The notes below the pieces were generated by a model that was not told where the DNA came from, searched no databases, and was given only the letters and a program-made list of their open reading frames with translations. From Eremothecium cymbalariae DBVPG#7215 (Eukaryota > Ascomycota > Saccharomycetes > Saccharomycetales > Saccharomycetaceae): DNA of 64,000 bases. The stretch lies in assembly GCF_000235365.1 (NCBI RefSeq), contig NC_016451.1:310001-374000 (forward strand), read 5' to 3'. The position numbers and the translations under genes were made by a program. Within the stretch, counting starts at the first letter, position 1. The number at the start of each line of letters is the position of its first letter. Shown piece by piece: positions 41,967 through 54,108 of this stretch.

Positions 41967-42628
41967 AATTGGCTCTTCAATCCTTTCTAGTTATCTACTT
42001 TAGCTGTTATAAGCGGGAAGCATATTAGTTAAGTACTATGAATGTAAATTATTAGACAATTCCTGTTTTGATCCGATTTTCAACATACCCGTTAAATTTC
42101 AACGCCATCGTTTTAGACGCATTAAGAGGGCAAGCTGCAATAAGCTGACAAGATACCAGTGAGATAAATAACGGTTAAATCTTCATTTCAGAGTTGTTAT
42201 TAAGTGATTTTGCTATTTTCTAGTCTATTGCTCGAGGTTAAAGTGTAAAGGGCATCTTGTTGAGCGGTTTTATTTATGGCGGGCAGTGCCGTGTCAGCGA
42301 GTGGGATTGTTGGAGGAGTTGGTAAGCCGTAGACAAGTTAGAACCTTTTTGCTCCAATATGCTTTGTTTTACATATACGAAATAGGTAAATCTAGAATAT
42401 ACATTGTATTTTGAGTGGGTATTGTATAATGGAGTCCTCATGCACCTGTAGAGGTTACAAGCATGGCATACAATATTTCACGGTTAAAATTATTAATTGA
42501 TTATATATAAAGGTAGGTTCTATAACGCTTGTATCGATTGGAGTGGATATGAATCATTTTGTGGTGGCTATAGAAGGTATCCGTGGGATTTGTTTTATTT
42601 TAAGAGAAAGTAAGCTGTTCATAAGAAG
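41967..42628. promoter_or_regulatory. RRF1/PDC divergent region
   Basis: 662 bp. A TATATAAA box at 42504-42511 lies 118 bp upstream of the PDC ATG, the spacing expected for a strong yeast promoter. No gene seen. Confidence 0.6.
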
Positions 42629-44320
42629 ATGTCGGAAATTTCTATAGGTCGTTATTTATTTGAAAGATTAAATCAAGTAGGGGTTAAAACAATCTTTGGT
42701 TTACCTGGGGACTTTAATTTGTCGTTGTTGGACAAGCTATACGAGGTGCCAGGGTTGAGATGGGCTGGGAATGCGAATGAGCTAAACGCAGCTTATGCCG
42801 CCGATGGTTATGCCAGGGTGAACGGGATGGGGTGTTTGGTAACCACTTTTGGTGTTGGTGAATTATCCGCGATTAACGGTATAGCTGGTTCTTATGCTGA
42901 GTGCATTAGTGTTTTACACGTAGTGGGTGTACCATCAACCATGGTTCAGGCTAAGCGGCTGTTGTTGCACCATACCTTGGGTGATGGTGATTTTACAGCT
43001 TTCCATAGGATGTATCAGCGTATTACCAAGACAACTGCCATCCTTTCAGATGATGCTACAGCAGCCTCTGAAATCGATAGATGTATTAAAACTTGCATAA
43101 TGACACACGGACCTGTCTACTTGGGTGTGCCAGCGAATATGGCTACCGCTACTATAGATGCGTCTTTGTTGGAGACTCCAATTGACCTGTCGCCAGAGCT
43201 TAATGACCAAGATGCAGAAAATGAAGTGATTGATGCTGTTTTGCATTTGATTCAGAATGCTCGAAACCCAATTATTCTTTCTGATGCCTGTGCTTCCAGA
43301 TATGATATAAAGGAAGAGATCAAAACGCTAATTGATATTACCCAGTTTCCAACTTATGTGACCCCAATGGGTAAAAGTTCAGTTAATGAACAACATCCAA
43401 GGTATGGTGGTGTCTATGCAGGTTCCATATCTAAACCAGAAGTGAAGAAAGCTGTTGAGTCTGCTGACTTGATCCTGTCGATAGGGTCTTTGCTAGCTGA
43501 TATGAACACCGGTAACTTCTCTCAATCCTACAGTACCAAAGACATCGTCGAATTCCATTCTACTTTTACTATGATCAAGAATGCCACTTTCAATGGTGTC
43601 CAAATGAAGTTTGTGCTGCAGAAATTGGCTGAGAAAGTAGGAGATGTTGTGCAAAACTACGTACCCGTTCCAATCGCTTCTAAACCAAGCCCAAACAAGC
43701 CCCTAGATCCTTTAACACCACTGGCACAACAGTGGTTGTGGAAAGAGGTTAGCACGTTCTTGAAAGAGGGTGATATTGTCATTGCAGAGTCTGGTACCCC
43801 AGCTTTTGGTATTAACGAGGTCACACTCCCGACTGGCACGCGCTGTATTTCACAACTCCTGTGGGGGTCAATAGGATATACTGTGGGAGCCTGTCTTGGC
43901 ATTTGCCTTGCTACACAGGAAATTGATCCAAGTCGGAGAGTTATATTGTTCATCGGTGATGGATCTTTACAGCTGGCTGTACAGGAATTATCAACAATGA
44001 TCAGGTGGGGATTAAAGCCCTATTTGTTTGTATTGAATAACGACGGATATACTATAGAAAGATTGATACACGGCCCTGAAGCTCAGTATAACGATATTCA
44101 GCCATGGAACCACTTGCAGCTGTTACCGGATTTTGGTGCAAAGAATTACGAAGCTGTCAGGATATCTACAGTAGGTGGATGGAGTCAGCTAACGCAAGAC
44201 CCAGAATTCAACGAAAGCTCCAAGATTAGATTGATCGAACTGATATTACCAAGACTAGATTCCACAGATGCCTTAGTTAAGCAGGCTAAGATGATTACTG
44301 ATATTAACTCCAAAAGATAG
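42629..44320 (+). CDS. Pyruvate decarboxylase (PDC1 family)
   Basis: Seen: 563 residues, the exact length of yeast Pdc1, collinear throughout. Catalytic residues D28, E51, H114 and H115 are present. The ThDP/Mg motif GDGSLQLAVQELST...VLNNDGYTIE is complete, including the conserved Glu. C221, linked to substrate activation, is kept, while C222 is Ala. Compared with Pdc1 there are scattered changes in otherwise stable surface segments (for example MYQRITKT for MSANISET). Known: non-oxidative decarboxylation of pyruvate to acetaldehyde in fermentation. The location between RRF1 and SSD1 matches none of the S. cerevisiae PDC loci, so it may be a secondary copy. ARO10- or THI3-type enzymes are excluded by the close Pdc1 similarity. 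Confidence 0.93.
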   Translation: MSEISIGRYLFERLNQVGVKTIFGLPGDFNLSLLDKLYEVPGLRWAGNANELNAAYAADGYARVNGMGCLVTTFGVGELSAINGIAGSYAECISVLHVVGVPSTMVQAKRLLLHHTLGDGDFTAFHRMYQRITKTTAILSDDATAASEIDRCIKTCIMTHGPVYLGVPANMATATIDASLLETPIDLSPELNDQDAENEVIDAVLHLIQNARNPIILSDACASRYDIKEEIKTLIDITQFPTYVTPMGKSSVNEQHPRYGGVYAGSISKPEVKKAVESADLILSIGSLLADMNTGNFSQSYSTKDIVEFHSTFTMIKNATFNGVQMKFVLQKLAEKVGDVVQNYVPVPIASKPSPNKPLDPLTPLAQQWLWKEVSTFLKEGDIVIAESGTPAFGINEVTLPTGTRCISQLLWGSIGYTVGACLGICLATQEIDPSRRVILFIGDGSLQLAVQELSTMIRWGLKPYLFVLNNDGYTIERLIHGPEAQYNDIQPWNHLQLLPDFGAKNYEAVRISTVGGWSQLTQDPEFNESSKIRLIELILPRLDSTDALVKQAKMITDINSKR

Positions 44321-44712
44321 GGAGTAGGATTTATCCAGCTTTCAGCACTCTTGTAATGATCGTCTATATTACAAAGATCCTTAAATTTGACCCTAAACAA
44401 CGCCTTCAACTTTTTTTTGCTGTTTTAAGTTTCATTATGAGTTTTCTATTTATCAAACAAGCTAAACTTAAATGTAAAAGTGCCGTGGAACAATGTGGTA
44501 ATATACTCCCGCACATATGTTACCTGTGTGCTGACGTACATAACAGTGACGTAGCAGTAGCGGTCGACTAGTACAAGTATAAGAAGTATTAAAATACGAT
44601 GTAATGGTTGTTATCATACATAAAAGTGATATTAAACAAAAATGGAAAGTTTAGTTAAAGGTACTAAGTAGGTAGAAGTAAATGAGAACCAACCAGCGAA
44701 GAGTCAAGTCTA
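44321..44712. other. Convergent 3' flanks of PDC and SSD1
   Basis: 392 bp, AT-rich, no gene or repeat of note. Confidence 0.6.
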
Positions 44713-47700
44713 CTATTCTCTACTGGTAAAGGGGTTCAATGCACGTACGGTCAAACAAGGCAATGCCATGCCAATTTCAGCCCTTAATAAAATAGGAACC
44801 TGTTCTAATTCACGTATCTCTTGTATACAGTTCTCACCTTCTCTTCTAATAGTAACATCCTTCAAGTAAGCGGCCAGTGGATTACTGTCACTAGGATCAA
44901 CAGATGGGATGTCTAAATTAGGTGGTTCGATTTTCAATTTAGAGAACTCAGCTATTAGGTCACCCCTGTAAAGACTCGTTTCTTCACCCTTATTGTTGAT
45001 CTGCACGGACGCAATTTCTTTGCTAGTAGAACTAAATTTGTTTCTGATGGAACTCCTGTACGATTTTGGATTCTTCTCATCCACTGGAACAAAGGTAGCA
45101 CTATCAACACCCTTTTGCCAATACAAATCTAATATTCTGTTATTGCTGTCATATTCAGCTTTTATTAATGGTAACTGGTCACCATGGACTCTTTTTTCAA
45201 TACCTAATTCAGGGATAAAAACATCGAATGACGATTCATACACCTGCAAAACAGTAGCCATAATTAACAGCTGGCCCGTAGCATTACCCATGTCATTGAT
45301 AGACTTGCATAACAACAAATGAATGGCTTGCTCTTGAGCATGATTTGCACAATCCTTCTTAAAGTTGCAATATTCTGACGTGATCTTCAAGGAATCAAGA
45401 TCTTCTTTGTAATCAGTGCCGTGAAGGATTGACTTCAGCTGTCTATGAACAACATGATCAGCATAACGCCTTAATGGAGCAGTGAAGTGGGTATATAAGT
45501 GCATGTTTAATGAAAAATGGCCATACTGATCGGGTTCAACTTTGCCAGCAACAAAATATCTTGCACGGTTCAAAGTTTTAAACAATAACAATTCGATACC
45601 AAGGCGAGTGCTATAATCTTTAATGGATAGAATAGAGCCTAATAGGGACTCAGGAGTAGTAACATCAACGTTGCAACCAAATTTTTGAACCTTTTTTTTG
45701 AAAAGCTGAAGCTTCGTTGAAATCGGTGACGGTTGCCTTCTCAAGAATGCGGAAGCACCAAGTTTGATGTAGGTCCTTTCGGCGACAGTACTATTAACTT
45801 TACGTTCAATTTCTCCAATAACAGCAGCAGCAGGGGTCTTTTTTAACATATTGAGATCCACCTTGACTTTTTCATCGTCTAAAGTATCCAGTAAAGCTAA
45901 TTTAGAAGACAAAGTGATTGAATTATTATCATCCTCATAATTTAATCTTTCACAATAGAACTTGATGGCAATGGAGTTGATCACATTGATAAAACTACTT
46001 CTTTTTTCAGGTGCCTTTAAGAGTTCTTTATTCAATCCATCGTAAGTTGATACCATATGAGGTAGAACTAAACCTTCGCATATCCGACATGATATGACCC
46101 CAAAATTATTTGCATCCAAAGTATAAATGACCGAAATTGTAGGAGAGTTTTTACCAGGTTGAAAAGTTAAAAATTCATTCATGGCTTGAGGTAGCAAGTA
46201 AACGGTTTTCTGCGGCATGAACACAGCAGAAGATCTCTTCCTAGCTCTTCTGTCCAACGAAGAACCTTCTTCAATATGTGCAGTCACATCAATAACATGG
46301 CAACCCAATTCTATTCTTCCATCAGATAGCTTCTTCACATGCAAAGCCAAGTCCGAAATGTTCCCGTTTTCTGATATGGCGACAGCACCTTCATAAAATG
46401 GTCTGCTTCCAATTTCAGTTGCAGACAATTCAACCGGCTTGAAGGTATCTCTTTCTTTAGTACGATTTTGTGGGTCCAAATATTCATCGGATAAAAAGTT
46501 GTTGTCTCTTAAAATAGCATCGATCTCAGCAGTTGGGTCATTCAACTCGCCTAACTGTGATACCAAAGTACCAAAAGGATGTAAAGATGTGATTGGCCAA
46601 CGTTTGATAGAGGCAACAAACATCTTGTCAGTGTACCTTTCGGCGTTCTCGACAAAGTCCTTCGGAGCCTGCTCTATTGGTATAGCGATCAATGGAACCT
46701 TCTTGTCAGTTGGCTTAAACCAGACAATCTTTGGTTTATGAGGCTTGTCAGAGTTATTTGCTTGTTGGGAAGGCCTTAACAAACCTAAAGTACCACTGAA
46801 CAATTGACCGGGAATACGATCCAAAACTGCTACAACGTGACCTGCATATAAAGGTCTGTACTCATCATTTATTTCTTCCTCTTCGACTAATAATAAAGAT
46901 TGTCCTTCAACTTCAACGTCATCATTCTTCTTTTGAGTTGGGCGCTGCTTTAAAGAACCTCTTCTCTTTATAGCACCAGAAAAGTTTCCGATTGCGTTAT
47001 CTTCACCCTTGTCAGACGAGGTATTCGTAGATTGAGAAACACTAGAAGAAGGGGCGCTTGCAGTGACGATACTAGATGATGCATCGTTGTGGTAATCGTC
47101 CTTAGAGTCTAAAGGTATCAAATCTTGTTGAATAGAAGCATCCTTTCTTCTCTTCTTCTCCTCTTTTTCCTTCTTAGACTCCCAAACATCATCGACCATA
47201 AGTAGTTCAACGGCGACTAAATCACCTTCAAGAGCTCTGTTACGGTCCTTGGATCCACATATAAAAATATCAGCGTCCAACACGCCATCAGTGGAGACCC
47301 AAGCATCAGATCTATTCTTCTTATTGACACGCAGCACACCCGCCACTAGCCTACCTTCCTCAACCAACTGGGGGATATTTGCTTGGGGTAAATAGGGAGC
47401 AAACAACGACTTGCGTCCGTTAGAATTGTTACCTCCTGCAGTTGAAGAAAAACTATGAGTAGATGCATTAGATCCACGAGATCTATGACCGGGTTGAAAA
47501 ACAGGGGGTGGTTCCAATGTAGCAAACCCCTGGTTGGAATAAGACTGTTTGTGAAAAGAGGATGATTGGGACTGTTGCTGTAAACCTTGTTGTGCTCTCC
47601 AGTTAGAATTAATCCCAGGCGGATCTTGTCCCCTCGAATTTGTACGACGATGAGAGTTATGAACTGCAGTAAATTCGTCTTGATTCTCTTTGTTGAAGGG

Positions 47701-48441
47701 TCTAGGTGGGAACTGAAAAGCCTTGTTGGGAGATATGTTTGAGGTGGCACGAGAATGGCCCTTGGGATTTTCTAGAGGGGTGGACGGGAACTTGAAGGTG
47801 GATATATTTTCAGACGAGGTGGGAACTGCGGTAGCTGTACTAGAATCGGACGTGGATATGTCGGCAGCAACATCGATCTTAATAGAAACATTACTCGATC
47901 CATTACCTGCTCTCTTGGCCTGCTCTTCAGCTGCAGCCTTCTTCGCTTCATTTAAACCTAAAGAATGCCTCCTAGCATGCCCATAAACACTGGATTGAGA
48001 GCCAGTTCTCCTATGTGAGGCAGGGTTCGGGAAATCGTTGTTATTGTAGTACCCAGAGTTATTACGAGAATGCGATCTATTCTTGTTCCCATTCGCGCCT
48101 GGATTGGTATTATACTGCGGCTGCGGCGGTTGAGGAAGGAACGACATGGAGCCAGCCCCTGCAGGCGAACCTGCTGCCCCACCGCCCATTCCAGGCGCTA
48201 GATAATGACCTGCTTGCTGAGCAAGTTGTTGCTGGTGAGCTAAAAGTTGCTGCTGCTGCACTTGAACAATTTCCAACTGTCTTTGTAAAGTAAACTGTTC
48301 GATCATAAGATTCGTCAACTCAGATGGCGATTTTCTATGCGCAATATGAATCTGTTTAGGATTGTTCCTCCCACTTGTAGTGGCAACAAATTTATTAGCC
48401 GCAAGATCCTCCTGTCGTTGATTCCCAATATTACCCATCAT
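44713..48441 (-). CDS. SSD1: SSD1, RNA-binding translational regulator
   Basis: Seen: 1242 residues (1250 in S. cerevisiae) from the ATG at 48441. The upstream frame is open but has no ATG. The N-terminal third is low complexity (Gln-rich QLEIVQVQQQQLLAHQQQ, Asn/Ser-rich). It carries five HxRxxS-type sites for the Cbk1 kinase, for example HRRTGS, HARRHS and HRRTNS. It is followed by cold-shock-like domains, the RNB fold (HFTAPLRRYADHVVHRQL) and a C-terminal S1-like part. Known: an inactive RNase II homolog that represses translation of cell-wall mRNAs, controlled by Cbk1. The N-terminal Q-rich helix ELTNLMIEQFTLQ is strongly conserved. Confidence 0.95.
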   Translation of the reverse strand: MMGNIGNQRQEDLAANKFVATTSGRNNPKQIHIAHRKSPSELTNLMIEQFTLQRQLEIVQVQQQQLLAHQQQLAQQAGHYLAPGMGGGAAGSPAGAGSMSFLPQPPQPQYNTNPGANGNKNRSHSRNNSGYYNNNDFPNPASHRRTGSQSSVYGHARRHSLGLNEAKKAAAEEQAKRAGNGSSNVSIKIDVAADISTSDSSTATAVPTSSENISTFKFPSTPLENPKGHSRATSNISPNKAFQFPPRPFNKENQDEFTAVHNSHRRTNSRGQDPPGINSNWRAQQGLQQQSQSSSFHKQSYSNQGFATLEPPPVFQPGHRSRGSNASTHSFSSTAGGNNSNGRKSLFAPYLPQANIPQLVEEGRLVAGVLRVNKKNRSDAWVSTDGVLDADIFICGSKDRNRALEGDLVAVELLMVDDVWESKKEKEEKKRRKDASIQQDLIPLDSKDDYHNDASSSIVTASAPSSSVSQSTNTSSDKGEDNAIGNFSGAIKRRGSLKQRPTQKKNDDVEVEGQSLLLVEEEEINDEYRPLYAGHVVAVLDRIPGQLFSGTLGLLRPSQQANNSDKPHKPKIVWFKPTDKKVPLIAIPIEQAPKDFVENAERYTDKMFVASIKRWPITSLHPFGTLVSQLGELNDPTAEIDAILRDNNFLSDEYLDPQNRTKERDTFKPVELSATEIGSRPFYEGAVAISENGNISDLALHVKKLSDGRIELGCHVIDVTAHIEEGSSLDRRARKRSSAVFMPQKTVYLLPQAMNEFLTFQPGKNSPTISVIYTLDANNFGVISCRICEGLVLPHMVSTYDGLNKELLKAPEKRSSFINVINSIAIKFYCERLNYEDDNNSITLSSKLALLDTLDDEKVKVDLNMLKKTPAAAVIGEIERKVNSTVAERTYIKLGASAFLRRQPSPISTKLQLFKKKVQKFGCNVDVTTPESLLGSILSIKDYSTRLGIELLLFKTLNRARYFVAGKVEPDQYGHFSLNMHLYTHFTAPLRRYADHVVHRQLKSILHGTDYKEDLDSLKITSEYCNFKKDCANHAQEQAIHLLLCKSINDMGNATGQLLIMATVLQVYESSFDVFIPELGIEKRVHGDQLPLIKAEYDSNNRILDLYWQKGVDSATFVPVDEKNPKSYRSSIRNKFSSTSKEIASVQINNKGEETSLYRGDLIAEFSKLKIEPPNLDIPSVDPSDSNPLAAYLKDVTIRREGENCIQEIRELEQVPILLRAEIGMALPCLTVRALNPFTSRE

Positions 48442-49926
48442 GGTGAATGGAACAGAACTAGTATAGCTGGATCGGACTATAATATATACAATAAAAGTGA
48501 AAAATTGCAATCTTCCTGCAACCTCTTGCCAAAAAACCGTGACAACGAAGAAAAACGAAAAGAATGATACTAGACTTTGTCAAGCAATCGATTACCCGAT
48601 ACCACGATGAATGTAATGCGCTTTGAATACCCTCTGATACTTGAATCCTGATGCCTTTTTACCTCTTTCTATTGCGTTAAAATTATCCAATACAGATTGA
48701 AAGCAAACTTGATGTTGGGCAGAAAAAAAAAGCTGTCGGTAAATCAAAGCGTGGAAAAGAAAAACGACTGGACAAAGAAGGGCTTGAAGCAGATTTAGAC
48801 CAGGATAGTTGCTAGCTTGGCAACGACTTAAAGTCCTGATACCCAGTGATGGTTGATAACTGGAAATTTCGAGGGGGTTTCCTTTCTCAAAGTTCGCTGC
48901 AAACGCTGAGCAATCTTTAATAATAACCAGATGATGATCGGGTGGCAAAGTAAAACGGAAAAAGGGGCAAATATCTTGTTCTTGACGGAATCGACTAAAC
49001 TAGAGCAAAATTAGTGACAAAAGGAACGGCGATTCAAGTGGTTATCACGACCTTGGAGGGGACGTGTGTGTTAGTGGTGTATGTAGTTCTTTTTTTTAGG
49101 ATGTTACTATATATATTTGGTGACGATAGTAAATTGTACTTAGGCAAAACGAATTAGTTACCGAAAGACTATCCCTATGGGTAAGAAAGAAGGAAATCAG
49201 TCAAGAACGGCTAAGGTATTTGATAGTGCGTAATTGGGGGTAAGAATTAGTTCTGATGGAGGTGAGGGTAGGCAGCAGTAAGTAAGTTAGTGGAGGGGAG
49301 GGTATGTGTGCGTATATCCATGTATGTGTGCGCGCAATGATATAATTGGATAGTGAACGTAGTGAGTAGTGACGCTACGGACAGTAAAAGCGAGAACACA
49401 TTGGTATCCTTTTATGCGTAAATCTAGACGAAAGGTTATTAGAGGTTAGCAGGTGAGGGGTTCGGGAGGGGACAAGGGGTGTGTTGAGAGGGTATGTAGG
49501 GCTGCAAGGAGTCGGACCGATTGACGGTTTTATGCATTTGAACGAATACGATTAGTAAATAATGTTTGTGGGTCTAAAGATCCCGAAATTGTTAACGGAG
49601 ATGATTAGGCAGTTAGTGACCGCTTTCAACAGAGGGAGGTAGTATTAGTATACCTGATCCGTTACGCAAAAAAATAAAAATACATATGTATCAATATTAT
49701 ACATTGTCAGTACTTATTATAATTATTACTACACTGGAGTATACATATCCCCGGCCCCCAATATTTATAGCAATGAATGGGCCGGGAAGGTATGGGTCAT
49801 TATTAATATTAATATTATTATAATTATTATAGCTAGCAGATTTGTAACATCTCTCTATTGTATAGTTAGAGGAATGGGAATGACATTGTAACCTTCTGGG
49901 TATACCTGCTGGTTTCAGACATTTTA
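48442..49926. promoter_or_regulatory. Long SSD1 upstream region (about 1.5 kb)
   Basis: Both flanking genes are on the minus strand, so this holds the SSD1 promoter/leader and PUT2 3' flank. The plus strand is G-rich between about 49250 and 49500, with a four-tract G-quadruplex motif at 49457-49479. An AT-only tract follows at about 49800-49830. The 118-codon minus-strand frame at 48592-48948 has no protein-like signature. Confidence 0.55.
49457..49479 (+). other. Canonical G-quadruplex motif
   Basis: GGGG-TTC-GGG-A-GGGG-ACAA-GGGG: four G-tracts of at least three with loops of 3, 1 and 4. It is on the template strand for SSD1. Confidence 0.75.
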
Positions 49927-52040
<2,114 letters not shown>

Positions 52041-53405
52041 TCAGGATATTTCTGCAGTGGATGGAGAAGCAGCGTCAGAGGCGACGTAATTATGTGGTGC
52101 AGCCAAGGAGATGGGTACTGGTGAATGCGCGGGTGGTTCAGTGAGAGGGGCGAGCTTTGCAGAGCCATAGTAGCTTTTTGCTCGGGCGAAGCCAAGGATG
52201 AAGTTGGAGCTGAAGGACCATATGAGGGCTCCGATTAGAATGGATACTAGTGCTTTCCATCCTAGTGGTTCAATGAAGGAATTTATAACATCACCAAGCA
52301 ATCTGGCGCTAAGAGTTGAGCGAGCTCTAAAGAAAATGTTGTTATCTCGTATCATGCATTTCTCCCACTCGATGCATTTCAGTTCTAGAGCGGGTACTCT
52401 TGTGTTAGGATCACAGAGGTTAGCGTTGTAGTTTTGTTTGCAAAGCCTGGACTCGTAGTCAAGTTCGTGTTGGGTGTGCCTCCAAGTGGATTGGAGGTCA
52501 GATTTGAGGGCTTTAAAAAATGATAGTAAGAAGAATCCGAATACGAACGCGGTGATAGAATTCAAGGCAAGTTGCAAGTATGATGTGAGAGCATAGGAGT
52601 GTTTAGAGACTGGATGCGATCGACGGGACCAAGGCACTGGAAGTTGATAGGGATGTGCTAATTTCTCTTTGTAATACGTGTGGGTTGTTGCAGAGGAAGG
52701 GGTAGGGTAGTAGTAATGATGATTGTTCACTTGAACCTGAACAGATCCACTGTAAAATCTACGCTTTAGCTCTTGCAACTGTTCATCGTAAAGATCTATA
52801 TTTCTTCCAGAAGTGTATCCAGCACCATTGGGTTCTTTCGGTAGGTCTGAACGAGAAGAAAGAGTTCTGTTACAACTCAAATCATTAGAACCCGCAGTAG
52901 GGCTAACAACCCTTGGACTCGCTATACCTTCAAGCTCCCGTGTTGCAGCTGCAACACCCAATGTTGTTGGCGAAAACAATGCTTTAATCACGGAGCCCGT
53001 ACTCCCACCTTCTTCCTCTTGCTTCAACTGCGACCCCACCTGTTCTTGGTAATCTGTAGTCTCCTGTAAATCATCTAACAAATCCTCATCTTCACACTTT
53101 AAACTTTGCGACGCCGGCTCTTCCGGGTCAATATCCATCTCATCACTCGTATTATCCACCAAAGCAATCGTTTGCCGTAAAGGAGAAGGAGAATTTGGGA
53201 AATGCGACATTACTTTCGTCATCATACCAATAGGCATCATACTCATGCTTTCATTATCACCATTAACTGCCCCTCCATTAGAATCATTAAGAGTTAATTT
53301 GGAAATTGCCGAAAGATCCAAACCCTGTAACGTATCTTCTGCACATCCAACCTTATTTTCTTCCTCCTGTCCTGCAATGGATAACTGACAAAATTCATCC
53401 ATCAT
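52041..53405 (-). CDS. BRL1: BRL1, nuclear-envelope protein of the Brl1/Brr6 family
   Basis: Seen: 454 residues (471 in S. cerevisiae). A long acidic N-terminal part is followed by a conserved core with two transmembrane segments (about 280-305 and 400-420). Between them lies a perinuclear loop with four cysteines: RLCKQNYNANLCDP...LKCIEWEKCM. That Cys pattern is the Brr6/Brl1 signature. Known: integral nuclear-envelope proteins acting in nuclear-pore-complex insertion and membrane-lipid homeostasis. Brl1 is preferred over Brr6 because of the long N terminus and the PUT2 (YHR037W)-BRL1 (YHR036W) neighbourhood. Confidence 0.92.
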   Translation of the reverse strand: MMDEFCQLSIAGQEEENKVGCAEDTLQGLDLSAISKLTLNDSNGGAVNGDNESMSMMPIGMMTKVMSHFPNSPSPLRQTIALVDNTSDEMDIDPEEPASQSLKCEDEDLLDDLQETTDYQEQVGSQLKQEEEGGSTGSVIKALFSPTTLGVAAATRELEGIASPRVVSPTAGSNDLSCNRTLSSRSDLPKEPNGAGYTSGRNIDLYDEQLQELKRRFYSGSVQVQVNNHHYYYPTPSSATTHTYYKEKLAHPYQLPVPWSRRSHPVSKHSYALTSYLQLALNSITAFVFGFFLLSFFKALKSDLQSTWRHTQHELDYESRLCKQNYNANLCDPNTRVPALELKCIEWEKCMIRDNNIFFRARSTLSARLLGDVINSFIEPLGWKALVSILIGALIWSFSSNFILGFARAKSYYGSAKLAPLTEPPAHSPVPISLAAPHNYVASDAASPSTAEIS

Positions 53406-54108
53406 CTTAGAGGCTCCTTAAATCTTCAAAATCCCTCCTATATATGCCCCTATGATGATGATATATATAACCCTTCACCAAAATTATATAAACTGCTGTA
53501 GTTGTTATGTACAATTTCCTAATACAAATTCTGTCCTGTGCGGTACCTTGCGCAACTACATCATCGTGCCATACGAATACAATGGTGATGAAGCTTCATG
53601 AACATTATCCACAATAATAACCTTAGTCCTAAAAATAGGCCTAAAAATAGGGTGAATTCCGAATGCGTGCTCGAGCCAAATGGAATGCAAGATAGCCTGA
53701 TTCGCATAATTGGGAAATTGTTGCTTTGAATAGGTTTACTGTAGCTGATATTAAGCAAAATGGAGGCGGGAAAGGGCGCAAAACAATGTAATAACGGAAA
53801 TGTAAGCCAAATCTGACATGAGTCGGAATGGAAAACGAATCGATTAACGATTAAAAGAAATAGTAATAAAATACTAGTAAAAATAACTGATATCTATAGT
53901 GTCAAAAAATAGTATATCAAGGTATTTTTAAAATGGGTTATCTATAAGTTTTCCTTTTTCTATTTTTTTCCCGTCGACGTACAATTCAGTAGGTGATTCT
54001 GCTCGCTGTCAAATCTCGTAAAACGAGGTTTTAATGTTTATATTGTTTTCCGTTCTGTTTAACTTCAGTTCATCAAAACGTTTGTTCCTCTTATGTTGTT
54101 TCAGTAAG
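53406..54108. other. BRL1 promoter / HDA2 3' flank
   Basis: 703 bp with no gene recognised. TATATATAA is near 53462, close to BRL1. A short duplicated AAAAATAGG unit lies at about 53631-53651. Confidence 0.5.

Noticed and set aside
48592..48948. Minus-strand 118-codon frame upstream of SSD1
   Set aside because: No recognisable similarity or domain, and it lies within the probable SSD1 leader/promoter.
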